DNA of 6,518 nucleotides from the NCBI GenBank assembly GCA_902490095.1, contig CABUCQ010000121.1:1-6518 (forward strand). The letters are read 5' to 3'. The translations under genes were made by a program, and so were the position numbers. Each line of letters begins with the position of its first letter. The first letter of the stretch is position 1. This document shows, piece after piece, positions 1-5,334 of this stretch. This DNA comes from an uncultured Collinsella sp. Lineage in GTDB: Bacteria; Actinomycetota; Coriobacteriia; Coriobacteriales; Coriobacteriaceae. Under the pieces are notes generated by a model that was given only the letters and a program-made list of their open reading frames with translations, was not told the DNA's origin and did not search any database.

Positions 1-132
1 ACTTTGCCACAGAAAAGTGCGAGACTTCGGTATGCGGTATCAAGCAATCGTTATTCGGGTCTTTGGGAATCCGCGTGATTAAATGCACGGCAATGGGTAC
101 ATAGCCAGTACAGTAAGTCCCCGAGGCAGATT

Positions 133-136
133 GGAG
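133..136 (+). promoter_or_regulatory. Ribosome binding site of hpf
   Basis: GGAG lies 6 bases before the ATG at 143. It decides between this start and the in-frame ATG at 83, which has no purine-rich site at a suitable distance. Confidence 0.7.
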
Positions 137-142
137 CCACGT

Positions 143-727
143 ATGGATATCAAGGTTTCTGGACGCAAGACGACGGTAACCGATGCTCTGCGTGCGCATG
201 TTGATGAGAAGATCGGCGAGGCGCTCAAGGTTTTCGACATCGAGCCCATGACGGTCGACGTTGTACTTCGCTACGAGAAGAACCCCTCGAACCCCAACCC
301 GGCAATCGTCGAGGTTACGGTTCGCGCTCGCGGTTCCGTGATTCGCGTTGCCGAGCACGGTGCAGATATGTACGCCGCCATCGACCTCTCCGCCGATAAG
401 GTCACCCGCCAGCTGCGCAAGTTCAAGACCAAGGTCGTGGACAACCGCCAGGGCGGTGCCAGCGCCGCGGATGTCGTGCCGGTCGAGCGCGTCGAGGATC
501 TGGCCGACCTGCTGCTGCCCGAGGAGGAGGACGACCTGCTCGTCCGCGAGAAGGTCATCGACGTCACCCCGATGACTGAGGAGCAGGCGCTGGTGCAGAC
601 CGATCTGCTCGGCCACGACTTCTACGTGTTCGAGAACGCGACGACTGGCCTCATCAATGTGGTGTATCACCGTAAGAATGGTGGATATGGCATCATCAAG
701 CCCCGAATCGAAACACTTGACGAGTAA
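143..727 (+). CDS. hpf: Long-form ribosome hibernation promoting factor (HPF/RaiA family)
   Basis: The 194-residue product matches the long HPF family, which binds the 30S subunit and drives dimerisation of idle 70S ribosomes into 100S particles in stationary phase. Residues 1-100 form the HPF/RaiA domain, beginning MDIKVSGRKTTVTDALR and ending in a basic stretch (RQLRKFKTK, 89-97). A variable acidic linker (about 101-133, with PEEEDD at 126-131) leads to the C-terminal dimerisation domain (about 134-190), with conserved KVIDVTPMTEEQA, LLGHDFYVFEN and INVVYHRKNGGYGIIKP. The frame is open from an ATG at 83, but the start at 143 is preferred: the family begins at MDIKVSG, the 20 extra residues resemble nothing, and GGAG at 133-136 sits 6 bases upstream. 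An intrinsic terminator follows, so the gene is probably monocistronic or ends its transcript. Domain order and length fit the long form; identification is secure. Confidence 0.95.
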   Translation: MDIKVSGRKTTVTDALRAHVDEKIGEALKVFDIEPMTVDVVLRYEKNPSNPNPAIVEVTVRARGSVIRVAEHGADMYAAIDLSADKVTRQLRKFKTKVVDNRQGGASAADVVPVERVEDLADLLLPEEEDDLLVREKVIDVTPMTEEQALVQTDLLGHDFYVFENATTGLINVVYHRKNGGYGIIKPRIETLDE

Positions 728-731
728 AATA

Positions 732-753
732 CGTTAACTTGCATGAGTTAACG
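732..753 (+). repeat. Perfect 8-bp inverted repeat between hpf stop and terminator
   Basis: CGTTAACT at 732-739 and AGTTAACG at 746-753 are exact reverse complements around a 6-base loop (TGCATG). It begins 4 bases after the hpf stop and ends 3 bases before the terminator stem. It has no T-run, so it is not a terminator itself. It may be a protein-binding dyad or a 3' stem on the hpf mRNA; the role is unknown. Confidence 0.6.
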
Positions 754-756
754 GTT

Positions 757-789
757 GGCGGCCATCCCATGCGGGTGGCCGCCTTTTTT
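757..789 (+). terminator. Intrinsic terminator after hpf
   Basis: GGCGGCCA (757-764) pairs perfectly with TGGCCGCC (776-783). The stem can extend inward by one G-U and two G-C pairs, leaving a short loop, and six T follow at 784-789. This is a strong rho-independent terminator in the + direction. It lies immediately before the ribosome binding site of the DegV gene. Confidence 0.93.
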
Positions 790-793
790 ACGT

Positions 794-799
794 AAGGAG
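794..799 (+). promoter_or_regulatory. Ribosome binding site of the DegV gene
   Basis: AAGGAG is 8 bases before the ATG at 808 and only 5 bases before the adjoining in-frame TTG at 805, which favours the ATG as the start. It begins 4 bases after the terminator T-run ends. Confidence 0.75.
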
Positions 800-807
800 T
801 CGCTTTG

Positions 808-1761
808 ATGGACAAGGCCGCATCCGCCGGTCATTCGAACCGTTGCCGCATCGTCGTCGATACCTGCTGCGACTTTAGCCCCGAGGTCGCTGCGAACCTC
901 GATGTCGATATCCTGGGTTTCCCCTTCATTATCGATGGCGAGGAGCGCACGGACGATATCTGGTCGAGCATGAGCCCCAAGGAGTTCTACGACCGCATGC
1001 GCGCCGGCGCTCGCGTGTCTACCTCCGCCGTGTCGCTCGGTCGCTATATCGAGTTCTTTACCGAGTGCGCCAAAGAGGGCACGCCCACGGTCTACCTGTG
1101 CTTTACCTCGGCGCTGTCGTCGAGCTACAACTCCGCGTGCCAGGCGGCAGATGCCGTGCGCGCCGAGTATCCCAACTTTGAGCTCTATGTGGTCGACAAC
1201 GCTCTACCCTGTGCGACCGGCGCACTTTTGGCGCTCGAGGCCGTGCGCCAGCGTTCGGCGGGGCTGACCGCCAAGCAACTGGTCGATTGGGCAAACGAGG
1301 CGAAGACCTACGTCCACGGCTACTTTACGCTCGAGAGCTTTGACGCGCTGGCTGCCGGCGGCCGCATTCCGCCCGCGGCGGCGCAGCTCACGGCAAAGCT
1401 CGATGTCAAGCCCGAGCTCTCCTACGACCTTGCCGGCTCGCTGTCGCTGATCGGCGTCAACCGCGGCCGCAAGAAGGCGCTCAAGTCCATCCTCAAGTCG
1501 TTCCGCGAGAACTACGTGCCCGACCGCACCATGCCCATCGCCATTATGACTGCCGATGCCGAAAAGGACGGTGACTGGCTCGAAGCTGCCATCCGCAAGG
1601 AGGAGGGTTGCGCCGACGTCACGATCATTCGCAGCTCCGTGGGTCCCACCATCGGCTCGCACGTGGGTCCCGGCATGGTGGCCTGCGCGTTTTGGGGCAA
1701 GAATCGCGCCGAGAAAGCCTCGCTTTCCGACCGCATCGCGCGCCGCGTGCGAGGCGAGTAG
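808..1761 (+). CDS. DegV family protein (fatty-acid-binding, FakB-like)
   Basis: The 317-residue product belongs to the DegV/EDD family. Characterised members (FakB) bind a fatty acid and present it to the kinase FakA, so that exogenous or recycled fatty acids enter phospholipid synthesis as acyl phosphate. Visible landmarks in family order are VVDTCCDFSPE (16-26, family form DSTCDL), STSAVS (71-76), the loop YLCFTSALSSSYNSA (96-110), ESFDALAAGGRIP (176-188), the KPELSYDLAGSLSLIGVNRG segment (201-220) and SHVGPGM (284-290), whose His and Gly residues lie near the lipid head group in known structures. Length is slightly above the usual 280-290. There is no signal peptide or membrane segment, so the protein should be cytosolic. 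The ligand and any FakA partner cannot be read from this window. ATG 808 is chosen over the adjacent TTG at 805 on ribosome-binding-site spacing. Confidence 0.92.
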   Translation: MDKAASAGHSNRCRIVVDTCCDFSPEVAANLDVDILGFPFIIDGEERTDDIWSSMSPKEFYDRMRAGARVSTSAVSLGRYIEFFTECAKEGTPTVYLCFTSALSSSYNSACQAADAVRAEYPNFELYVVDNALPCATGALLALEAVRQRSAGLTAKQLVDWANEAKTYVHGYFTLESFDALAAGGRIPPAAAQLTAKLDVKPELSYDLAGSLSLIGVNRGRKKALKSILKSFRENYVPDRTMPIAIMTADAEKDGDWLEAAIRKEEGCADVTIIRSSVGPTIGSHVGPGMVACAFWGKNRAEKASLSDRIARRVRGE

Positions 1762-1860
1762 GTAGGCGCTGCGGCTGCAAGTGCCCTCAAGTCACGGCCG
1801 AAACGCTGGCACCGAGTATTTTAACCTGGTAACAACACCCAACCCAAAAGGAAAGGTTTC

Positions 1861-2925
1861 ATGGCAAACAAGCTCTCCGTCGCATTCATCGGCACCGGAA
1901 TCATGGGTGCCCCCATCGCCGGCCACATCCTGGACGCCGGCTACCCCGTCACGGTCAACAACCGCACCAAGTCCAAGGCCGCCGCGCTTATCGAGCGCGG
2001 CGCCGTCTGGGCCGATACGCCGGCCGAGGCCGTGGCGAACGCCGATGTCGTCTTTACCATGGTGGGCTATCCCTCCGAGGTCGAGGAGCTCTATCTGGCG
2101 GGCAACGGCCTGCTTGCGTGCGCCAAGCCGGGCGCGGTCTTGATCGACCTCACCACGAGCTCGCCCGAGCTCGCCCGTGACATTGCCGAGGCCGCCCAGG
2201 TTTCTGGTCGCATGGCGTTTGACTGCCCCGTCACCGGCGGCGAGTCGGGTGCTATCGCCGGCACGCTCACGGCTATCGTGGGCGCTACCGAGAACGACAT
2301 CGCCCCGGTCCGCGACATCCTTGCCACCTTTGCGGCCAACATCTGCTGCTTCGACGGCGCCGGCAAGGGCCAGGCTGCCAAGCTCGCCAATCAGGTGTCG
2401 CTGGGCGCCTGCATGGTCGGCATGGCAGACGCCATGGCATTTGCCGAGCTGAGCGGCCTTGACCTGGAGAAGACCCGCCAGATGATCCTGGGCGGCACCG
2501 GTAAGTCCGGCGCCATGGAGAGCCTGGCGCCCAAGGCGCTCGACGGCGACTACAAGCCCGGCTTTATGGTCGAGCACTTCATTAAGGACCTGCGTCTGGC
2601 GCTCGCCTACGCCGATGATCGCGAGCTCGCGCTGCCCGGCGCCGACGTCGCCTTTACGCTCTATGACATGCTCGACGCCATCGGCGGCGCCAAGCTGGGT
2701 ACCCAGGCCATCACGGTCCTCTATAAGGAGGAGGCCGACGCCATTGCCGCCGGTCTGGACTGGTCGCAGTATCGTCCCGAAGAGCATGGCGCTCACGAGG
2801 AAGGCTGCGGTTGCGGCGAGCATGGCGACGACCACGAGTGCGGTTGCGGCCACCACCATGGCGAGGACCGGTTGTGGCCACCATCACGGCGAGGACCACG
2901 AGTGCTGCGGCGGCCACGGCCATGA
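1861..2925 (+). CDS. NAD(P)-dependent beta-hydroxyacid dehydrogenase (3-HIBADH/tartronate semialdehyde reductase family), frameshifted Cys/His-rich tail
   Basis: Residues 1-302 form a complete 3-hydroxyisobutyrate dehydrogenase-family enzyme. They include the Rossmann motif FIGTGIMGAPIAGHI (9-23), NNRTKSK (33-39) after the second strand, substrate motif DCPVTGGESGAIAGTL (121-136), catalytic Lys174 in GKGQAAKLANQ (168-178) and FMVEHFIKDLRLAL (235-248). Such enzymes interconvert a short beta-hydroxyacid and its semialdehyde. NRT after strand 2 is typical of NADP(H)-preferring members and KLANQ resembles GarR/GlxR, but the substrate is undetermined. The family normally ends near 290-300. Here a Cys/His-rich tail starts near residue 307. 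As read, the frame breaks after D336, giving an unrelated end (RLWPPSRR...) and a TGA at 2923-2925. Restoring 8 missing bases at 2868/2869 continues the repeat to a TAG at 2966-2968 (371 residues), 5 bases before the next gene. AAGGAAAGG (1848-1856) is the ribosome binding site. First gene of a likely four-gene operon. Confidence 0.88.
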   Translation: MANKLSVAFIGTGIMGAPIAGHILDAGYPVTVNNRTKSKAAALIERGAVWADTPAEAVANADVVFTMVGYPSEVEELYLAGNGLLACAKPGAVLIDLTTSSPELARDIAEAAQVSGRMAFDCPVTGGESGAIAGTLTAIVGATENDIAPVRDILATFAANICCFDGAGKGQAAKLANQVSLGACMVGMADAMAFAELSGLDLEKTRQMILGGTGKSGAMESLAPKALDGDYKPGFMVEHFIKDLRLALAYADDRELALPGADVAFTLYDMLDAIGGAKLGTQAITVLYKEEADAIAAGLDWSQYRPEEHGAHEEGCGCGEHGDDHECGCGHHHGEDRLWPPSRRGPRVLRRPRP

Positions 2926-2965
2926 TGACGGCCACGAGTGCTGCTGCGGCCATCATCACGAGGAG
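2830..2965 (+). repeat. Imperfect 36-base coding repeats encoding a Cys/His-rich tail
   Basis: The first unit, 2830-2865, encodes DHECGCGHHHGE. The second begins at 2866 with GAC, lacks the eight bases CACGAGTG present at 2833-2840, then resumes at 2869 with CGGTTGTGGCCACCATCAC and runs to 2893. A third, diverged unit encodes DHECCGGHGHDD, followed by GHECCCGHHHEE and the TAG at 2966. The units differ by synonymous changes (CACCACCAT against CACCATCAC), which indicates selection on the protein sequence. The pattern resembles metal-binding tails such as the His-rich ends of SlyD or HypB, although those are different proteins. Confidence 0.85.
2960..2965 (+). promoter_or_regulatory. Ribosome binding site of the small membrane protein, inside the end of the dehydrogenase tail
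   Basis: GAGGAG encodes the last two Glu codons (out of register by none to one base) of the repaired dehydrogenase frame and sits 8 bases before the ATG at 2974. It selects this ATG over an in-frame ATG at 2938, and its placement fits translational coupling to a dehydrogenase frame ending at 2968. Confidence 0.7.
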
Positions 2966-2973
2966 TAGCGACC

Positions 2974-3402
2974 ATGAGCTGGACGTTCGTGGTGCTTGCG
3001 CTGGTGCTCTTTCTCTTTGCGATCTACATCGGCTTTTTGTGCGGCCAGTGGGCGTGCGAAAAGCGCGTGATCACCAAGCGCGACTACTGGATTGCCAATT
3101 TTGCAGGCGCGGCGGCAGTCGTTCTACTGACCTGGGTGTTTTCGCTGTTCCCGCTGGTGCAGTTTGCGCCGATCGGCTGGCTCGGCGGCTTTATCGCCGG
3201 CCTTAAGATGAGCTTTGGCGAGTCCGTCGGTCCGTGGCGCAAGCACGACGAGGTCTTTAACGTCAACAAGGCTCACCGCGCCGCCGCCGACGCGGGCGAC
3301 GCTGAGGAACGCCGCCGCGCGCGTCGCAATGGCGCGGCCGACCGACAGCTCATCTCGGTCACCGATGACAGCAAGGGTGCTGGCAAGCACGCTAAGAAAT
3401 AG
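2974..3402 (+). CDS. Small integral membrane protein of unknown function
   Basis: The 142-residue product is not recognised as a named family. Residues 3-23 (WTFVVLALVLFLFAIYIGFLC) form a strong first membrane helix. Residues 42-63 (from NFAGAAAVVLLTWVF) form a second, and 66-78 (PIGWLGGFIAGLKM) could be a short third hydrophobic segment. Between helices 1 and 2 lies a basic loop (CEKRVITKRDYW, 28-39). From about residue 85 the protein is hydrophilic and charged, with EERRRARRNG (111-120) and a basic end (KGAGKHAKK). There are Cys at 23 and 28, but no CxxC or other catalytic motif. By the positive-inside rule the basic loop should be cytoplasmic. The ATG at 2974 is preferred over the in-frame ATG at 2938 because the latter overlaps the dehydrogenase tail and lacks a suitable binding site. 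It sits 5 bases after the repaired dehydrogenase stop and 15 bases before the next gene, so co-transcription is likely. Confidence 0.8.
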   Translation: MSWTFVVLALVLFLFAIYIGFLCGQWACEKRVITKRDYWIANFAGAAAVVLLTWVFSLFPLVQFAPIGWLGGFIAGLKMSFGESVGPWRKHDEVFNVNKAHRAAADAGDAEERRRARRNGAADRQLISVTDDSKGAGKHAKK

Positions 3403-3417
3403 TAAGAAGAGGTAACT

Positions 3418-4116
3418 ATGGCAGAAAACAAGGAAGAACAGCTCACCGATGAGGAGCTGGCACAGCTTCAGCTGGCAGAGGAGAACGAGAACGCCGTCGA
3501 CCGTCTGGTCAAGGAGCTCGGCTGCCCCACGCGCCGCATCCGTCAGTTTGCCGCCCGCGTGCTGCACCTGCTTGCCGAGCGCGATCCGCAGCGCGTCGTG
3601 CCCTGCGTGCCCGCGCTGATCGAGGCACTTGACCGCCCCGAGGCTCAGACCCGCTGGGAGGCCCTCGATGCCCTTGCGGCGCTCGCCACCACCTGCCCCG
3701 AGCAGCTGGGCGATGCCTTTGAGGGCGCCGAGACTGCGCTGTTCGACGAGATTTCCTCCACGCTGCGCTATGCCGCCTTCCGCCTGCTGTGCGTGTGGGG
3801 CGCCACGAGCGTCGAGCGTTCGCGCGAGGCTTGGCCCATCCTGGACGAGGCCATCCAGTGCTACCACGGCGACCTTGAGTATCGCGATATGCTCGGTTGC
3901 CTGTACGAGTTTGGCCAGGGCGAGATCGACGCCGAGGTCGCCGAGAAGCTCGCGCTGCGCCTTAAGTTCGACGCCGAGAACGGCAAGGGCAGCTATCTCA
4001 AGGCCCGTTCGAGCGAGATTTGCGAAATGCTTGTTAAACGTTTTGGCCTGGATCTCTCCAAAAAGAAGAAGCGTGCTAGCGTTAAAAAATCTGACGACGC
4101 CGAAGACGAGGAGTAA
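3418..4116 (+). CDS. HEAT-repeat-like helical protein of unknown function
   Basis: The 232-residue product is almost wholly alpha-helical. Paired amphipathic helices of HEAT/ARM type are visible: about 25-55 (AVDRLVKELGCPTRRIRQFA), 59-95 (RVVPCVPALIEALDRPEAQT, then RWEALDALAAL), 99-130 (DEISSTLRYAAFRLLCVWG) and 138-183. The Pro/Asp-Arg turn pattern between helices (LDRPEAQTRWEAL) is typical of HEAT units. The N-terminus is acidic (KEEQLTDEELAQ), and the C-terminus has a basic cluster SKKKKRASVKK (214-224) followed by an acidic end DDAEDEE. There is no signal peptide, membrane helix or catalytic motif. HEAT proteins are usually scaffolds or interaction platforms, so this one may act with a neighbouring gene product, but no partner can be named. 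The ATG at 3418 follows GAAGAGG (3406-3412) by 5 bases. The stop is 6 bases before the next ATG. Confidence 0.83.
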   Translation: MAENKEEQLTDEELAQLQLAEENENAVDRLVKELGCPTRRIRQFAARVLHLLAERDPQRVVPCVPALIEALDRPEAQTRWEALDALAALATTCPEQLGDAFEGAETALFDEISSTLRYAAFRLLCVWGATSVERSREAWPILDEAIQCYHGDLEYRDMLGCLYEFGQGEIDAEVAEKLALRLKFDAENGKGSYLKARSSEICEMLVKRFGLDLSKKKKRASVKKSDDAEDEE

Positions 4117-4122
4117 CAGATT

Positions 4123-5208
4123 ATGGCGCACGATGTAGTCCTGATCCCCGGTGACGGTATCGGTCCCGAGATTACGCAGGCCATGCGCCGCGTGGTCGAG
4201 GCCACCGGTGTCCAGATCAACTGGAACGTCCAGGAGGCCGGTGCCGGCGTCATGGACGAGTTTGGCACGCCACTGCCCCAGCACGTGCTCGATGCGGTCG
4301 CCGAGACCAAGGTTGCCATCAAGGGCCCCATCACCACGCCGGTCGGCACGGGTTTCCGCAGCGTCAACGTGGCCCTGCGCAAGCACTTCGACCTGTACGC
4401 CTGCGTGCGCCCCTGCCTGTCGCAGCCGGGCGACGGCTCGCGCTTCCGCGACGTCGACCTGGTCATCGTGCGCGAGAACACCGAGGACCTCTACGCCGGC
4501 ATCGAGTTCGATGAGGGCGCTGCCGAGGTCGAGGAGCTCTCGCAGCTCGTCGAACGTTCGGGCCAAAAGACCTTCGCCGCCGATTCCGCGATCTCGATCA
4601 AGCCGATCTCTATCGCCAAGAGCCGCCGCATTGTGGAGTATGCCTTTGAGTATGCCCGCCGCTGCGGCCGCAAAAAGGTGACGGCCGTGCACAAGGCCAA
4701 CATCATGAAGGCGACCGACGGCCTGTTCCTGCGCGTGGCGCGCGAGGTGGCCGCCAACTATCCCGATATCGAGTTCAACGACAAGATCGTCGACGCCACC
4801 TGCATGGGCCTGGTCCAGAACCCCAACGACTTCGATGTCCTGGTGCTGCCCAACCTGTACGGCGACATCGTGAGCGACCTGTGCGCCGGCCTGGTGGGCG
4901 GCTTGGGTATGGCCCCCGGCTCCAACATCGGTGCCGACTGCGCCATCTTTGAGGCCACGCATGGCTCCGCACCCGATATCGCGGACAAGGATATCGCCAA
5001 CCCCACAGCCGAGATCCTCTCTGCTGCGATGATGCTCGATCACCTGGGCGAGAACGACGCTGCCAATCGCATTCGCGCCGCCGTCTCTGCCACGCTCGAC
5101 GAGGGCGAGCAGGTTACCGGTGACGTGCGTCGTGCCCAGACTGGCTCCGTCGAGGGTGCTGTGGGCACGCAGGCCTTTGCCGATGCCGTTATCGCGCACC
5201 TGGCCTAA
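4123..5208 (+). CDS. icd: Isocitrate/isopropylmalate dehydrogenase family, probable NAD-dependent isocitrate dehydrogenase
   Basis: The 361-residue product is a full-length beta-decarboxylating dehydrogenase, predicted to oxidise isocitrate to 2-oxoglutarate plus CO2, supplying carbon for glutamate. The N-terminal PGDGIGPEI (9-17) marks the family. S80, N82, R86 and R96 in FRSVNVALRKHFDLYACVRP match the isocitrate-binding Ser, Asn and Arg residues of isocitrate dehydrogenase rather than the isopropylmalate enzyme. R117 and Y124 (VRENTEDLYAG), K191 (HKANIMK), D224, and D248/D252 (NLYGDIVSD) are the catalytic and metal-binding set. The cofactor segment THGSAPDIAD (279-288) has Asp285-Ile286 where NADP enzymes such as E. 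coli Icd have Lys-Tyr, pointing to NAD. Length agrees with the NAD-type/homoisocitrate group (330-370), not the 415-residue E. coli type. GAGGAG (4108-4113) lies 9 bases before the ATG, inside the end of the preceding gene. Last gene of the likely operon. Homoisocitrate or another 2-hydroxyacid substrate is the main alternative. Confidence 0.88.
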   Translation: MAHDVVLIPGDGIGPEITQAMRRVVEATGVQINWNVQEAGAGVMDEFGTPLPQHVLDAVAETKVAIKGPITTPVGTGFRSVNVALRKHFDLYACVRPCLSQPGDGSRFRDVDLVIVRENTEDLYAGIEFDEGAAEVEELSQLVERSGQKTFAADSAISIKPISIAKSRRIVEYAFEYARRCGRKKVTAVHKANIMKATDGLFLRVAREVAANYPDIEFNDKIVDATCMGLVQNPNDFDVLVLPNLYGDIVSDLCAGLVGGLGMAPGSNIGADCAIFEATHGSAPDIADKDIANPTAEILSAAMMLDHLGENDAANRIRAAVSATLDEGEQVTGDVRRAQTGSVEGAVGTQAFADAVIAHLA

Positions 5209-5219
5209 GGCATGCAGAC

Positions 5220-5252
5220 TGCAAACGCCTAAATAGTACTTAAGTGTTTGCG
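5220..5252 (+). repeat. Inverted repeat in the spacer upstream of the last gene (possible operator)
   Basis: GCAAACGC (5221-5228) and GTGTTTGC (5244-5251) pair along 8 positions with one G-U; a further wobble at 5220/5252 is possible. The 15-base centre is A/T-rich and contains CTTAAG. It directly precedes a TATAAC box at 5253-5258, so as DNA it would cover the -35 and spacer region of a promoter there. It could equally be an RNA stem after the dehydrogenase stop, but no T-run follows. Confidence 0.4.
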
Positions 5253-5258
5253 TATAAC
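5253..5258 (+). promoter_or_regulatory. Possible -10 element for the last gene
   Basis: TATAAC matches five of six bases of the sigma-70 -10 consensus. No good -35 hexamer is found 16-18 bases upstream (the sequence there is TAAATA), and a TG dinucleotide lies two bases before the box. Transcription would start near 5265, just before the hairpin at 5268-5296. Weak call made mainly because the downstream gene needs a promoter in this gap. Confidence 0.3.
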
Positions 5259-5267
5259 CTGAGAATC

Positions 5268-5296
5268 AATACGCCCGGCGCTTTGTCGGGCGTATT
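5268..5296 (+). terminator. GC-rich hairpin, possible terminator of the four-gene operon
   Basis: AATACGCCCG (5268-5277) and CGGGCGTATT (5287-5296) are a perfect 10-bp inverted repeat with a 9-base loop. The stem itself ends in TATT and is followed by CTATTG, so the T-tract is weak. It probably ends the transcript of the dehydrogenase operon. If the TATAAC box upstream is real, it would instead lie at the 5' end of the next mRNA as a stabilising or attenuating stem. Confidence 0.6.
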
Positions 5297-5334
5297 CTAT
5301 TGCGGACTATGTTTCCTAACAAGGAGTAACTGAT

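Noticed and set aside
83..142. N-terminal extension of hpf from the ATG at 83
   Set aside because: The 20 residues match nothing in the family, and the GGAG at 133-136 is correctly spaced only for the ATG at 143.
1..142. Promoter for hpf
   Set aside because: Several A/T-rich hexamers (for example TTAAAT near 79 and TACATA near 98) lack a matching -35 at 16-18 bases, so none was called.
805..807. TTG start for the DegV gene
   Set aside because: The adjacent ATG at 808 has better spacing (8 against 5 bases) from AAGGAG and is the commoner codon.
1762..1860. Promoter or terminator between degV and the dehydrogenase
   Set aside because: TATTTT at 1817-1822 has no -35 match, and the short GGCGCT/AGTGCC stem at about 1765-1785 has no T-run. 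An own promoter is plausible but not supported.
1792..2859. 355-residue open frame on the minus strand
   Set aside because: Antisense to the dehydrogenase with the same codon phase effect; it has no family motif and no ribosome binding site context of note.
2830..2965. CRISPR-like or non-coding repeat array
   Set aside because: The 36-base periodicity is coding, contiguous without spacers, and encodes a consistent Cys/His protein pattern with synonymous variation.
2615..2968. Independent 117-residue frame overlapping the dehydrogenase
   Set aside because: Only its end (from about 2870) is meaningful, as the displaced tail of the dehydrogenase; the earlier part is a shadow of the enzyme core.
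3124..5199. 691-residue open frame on the minus strand
   Set aside because: It lies antisense to four genes with clear family matches, reading frames or ribosome binding sites, and its translation is low-complexity without recognisable motifs. Long antisense frames are common in GC-rich DNA with strong codon bias.
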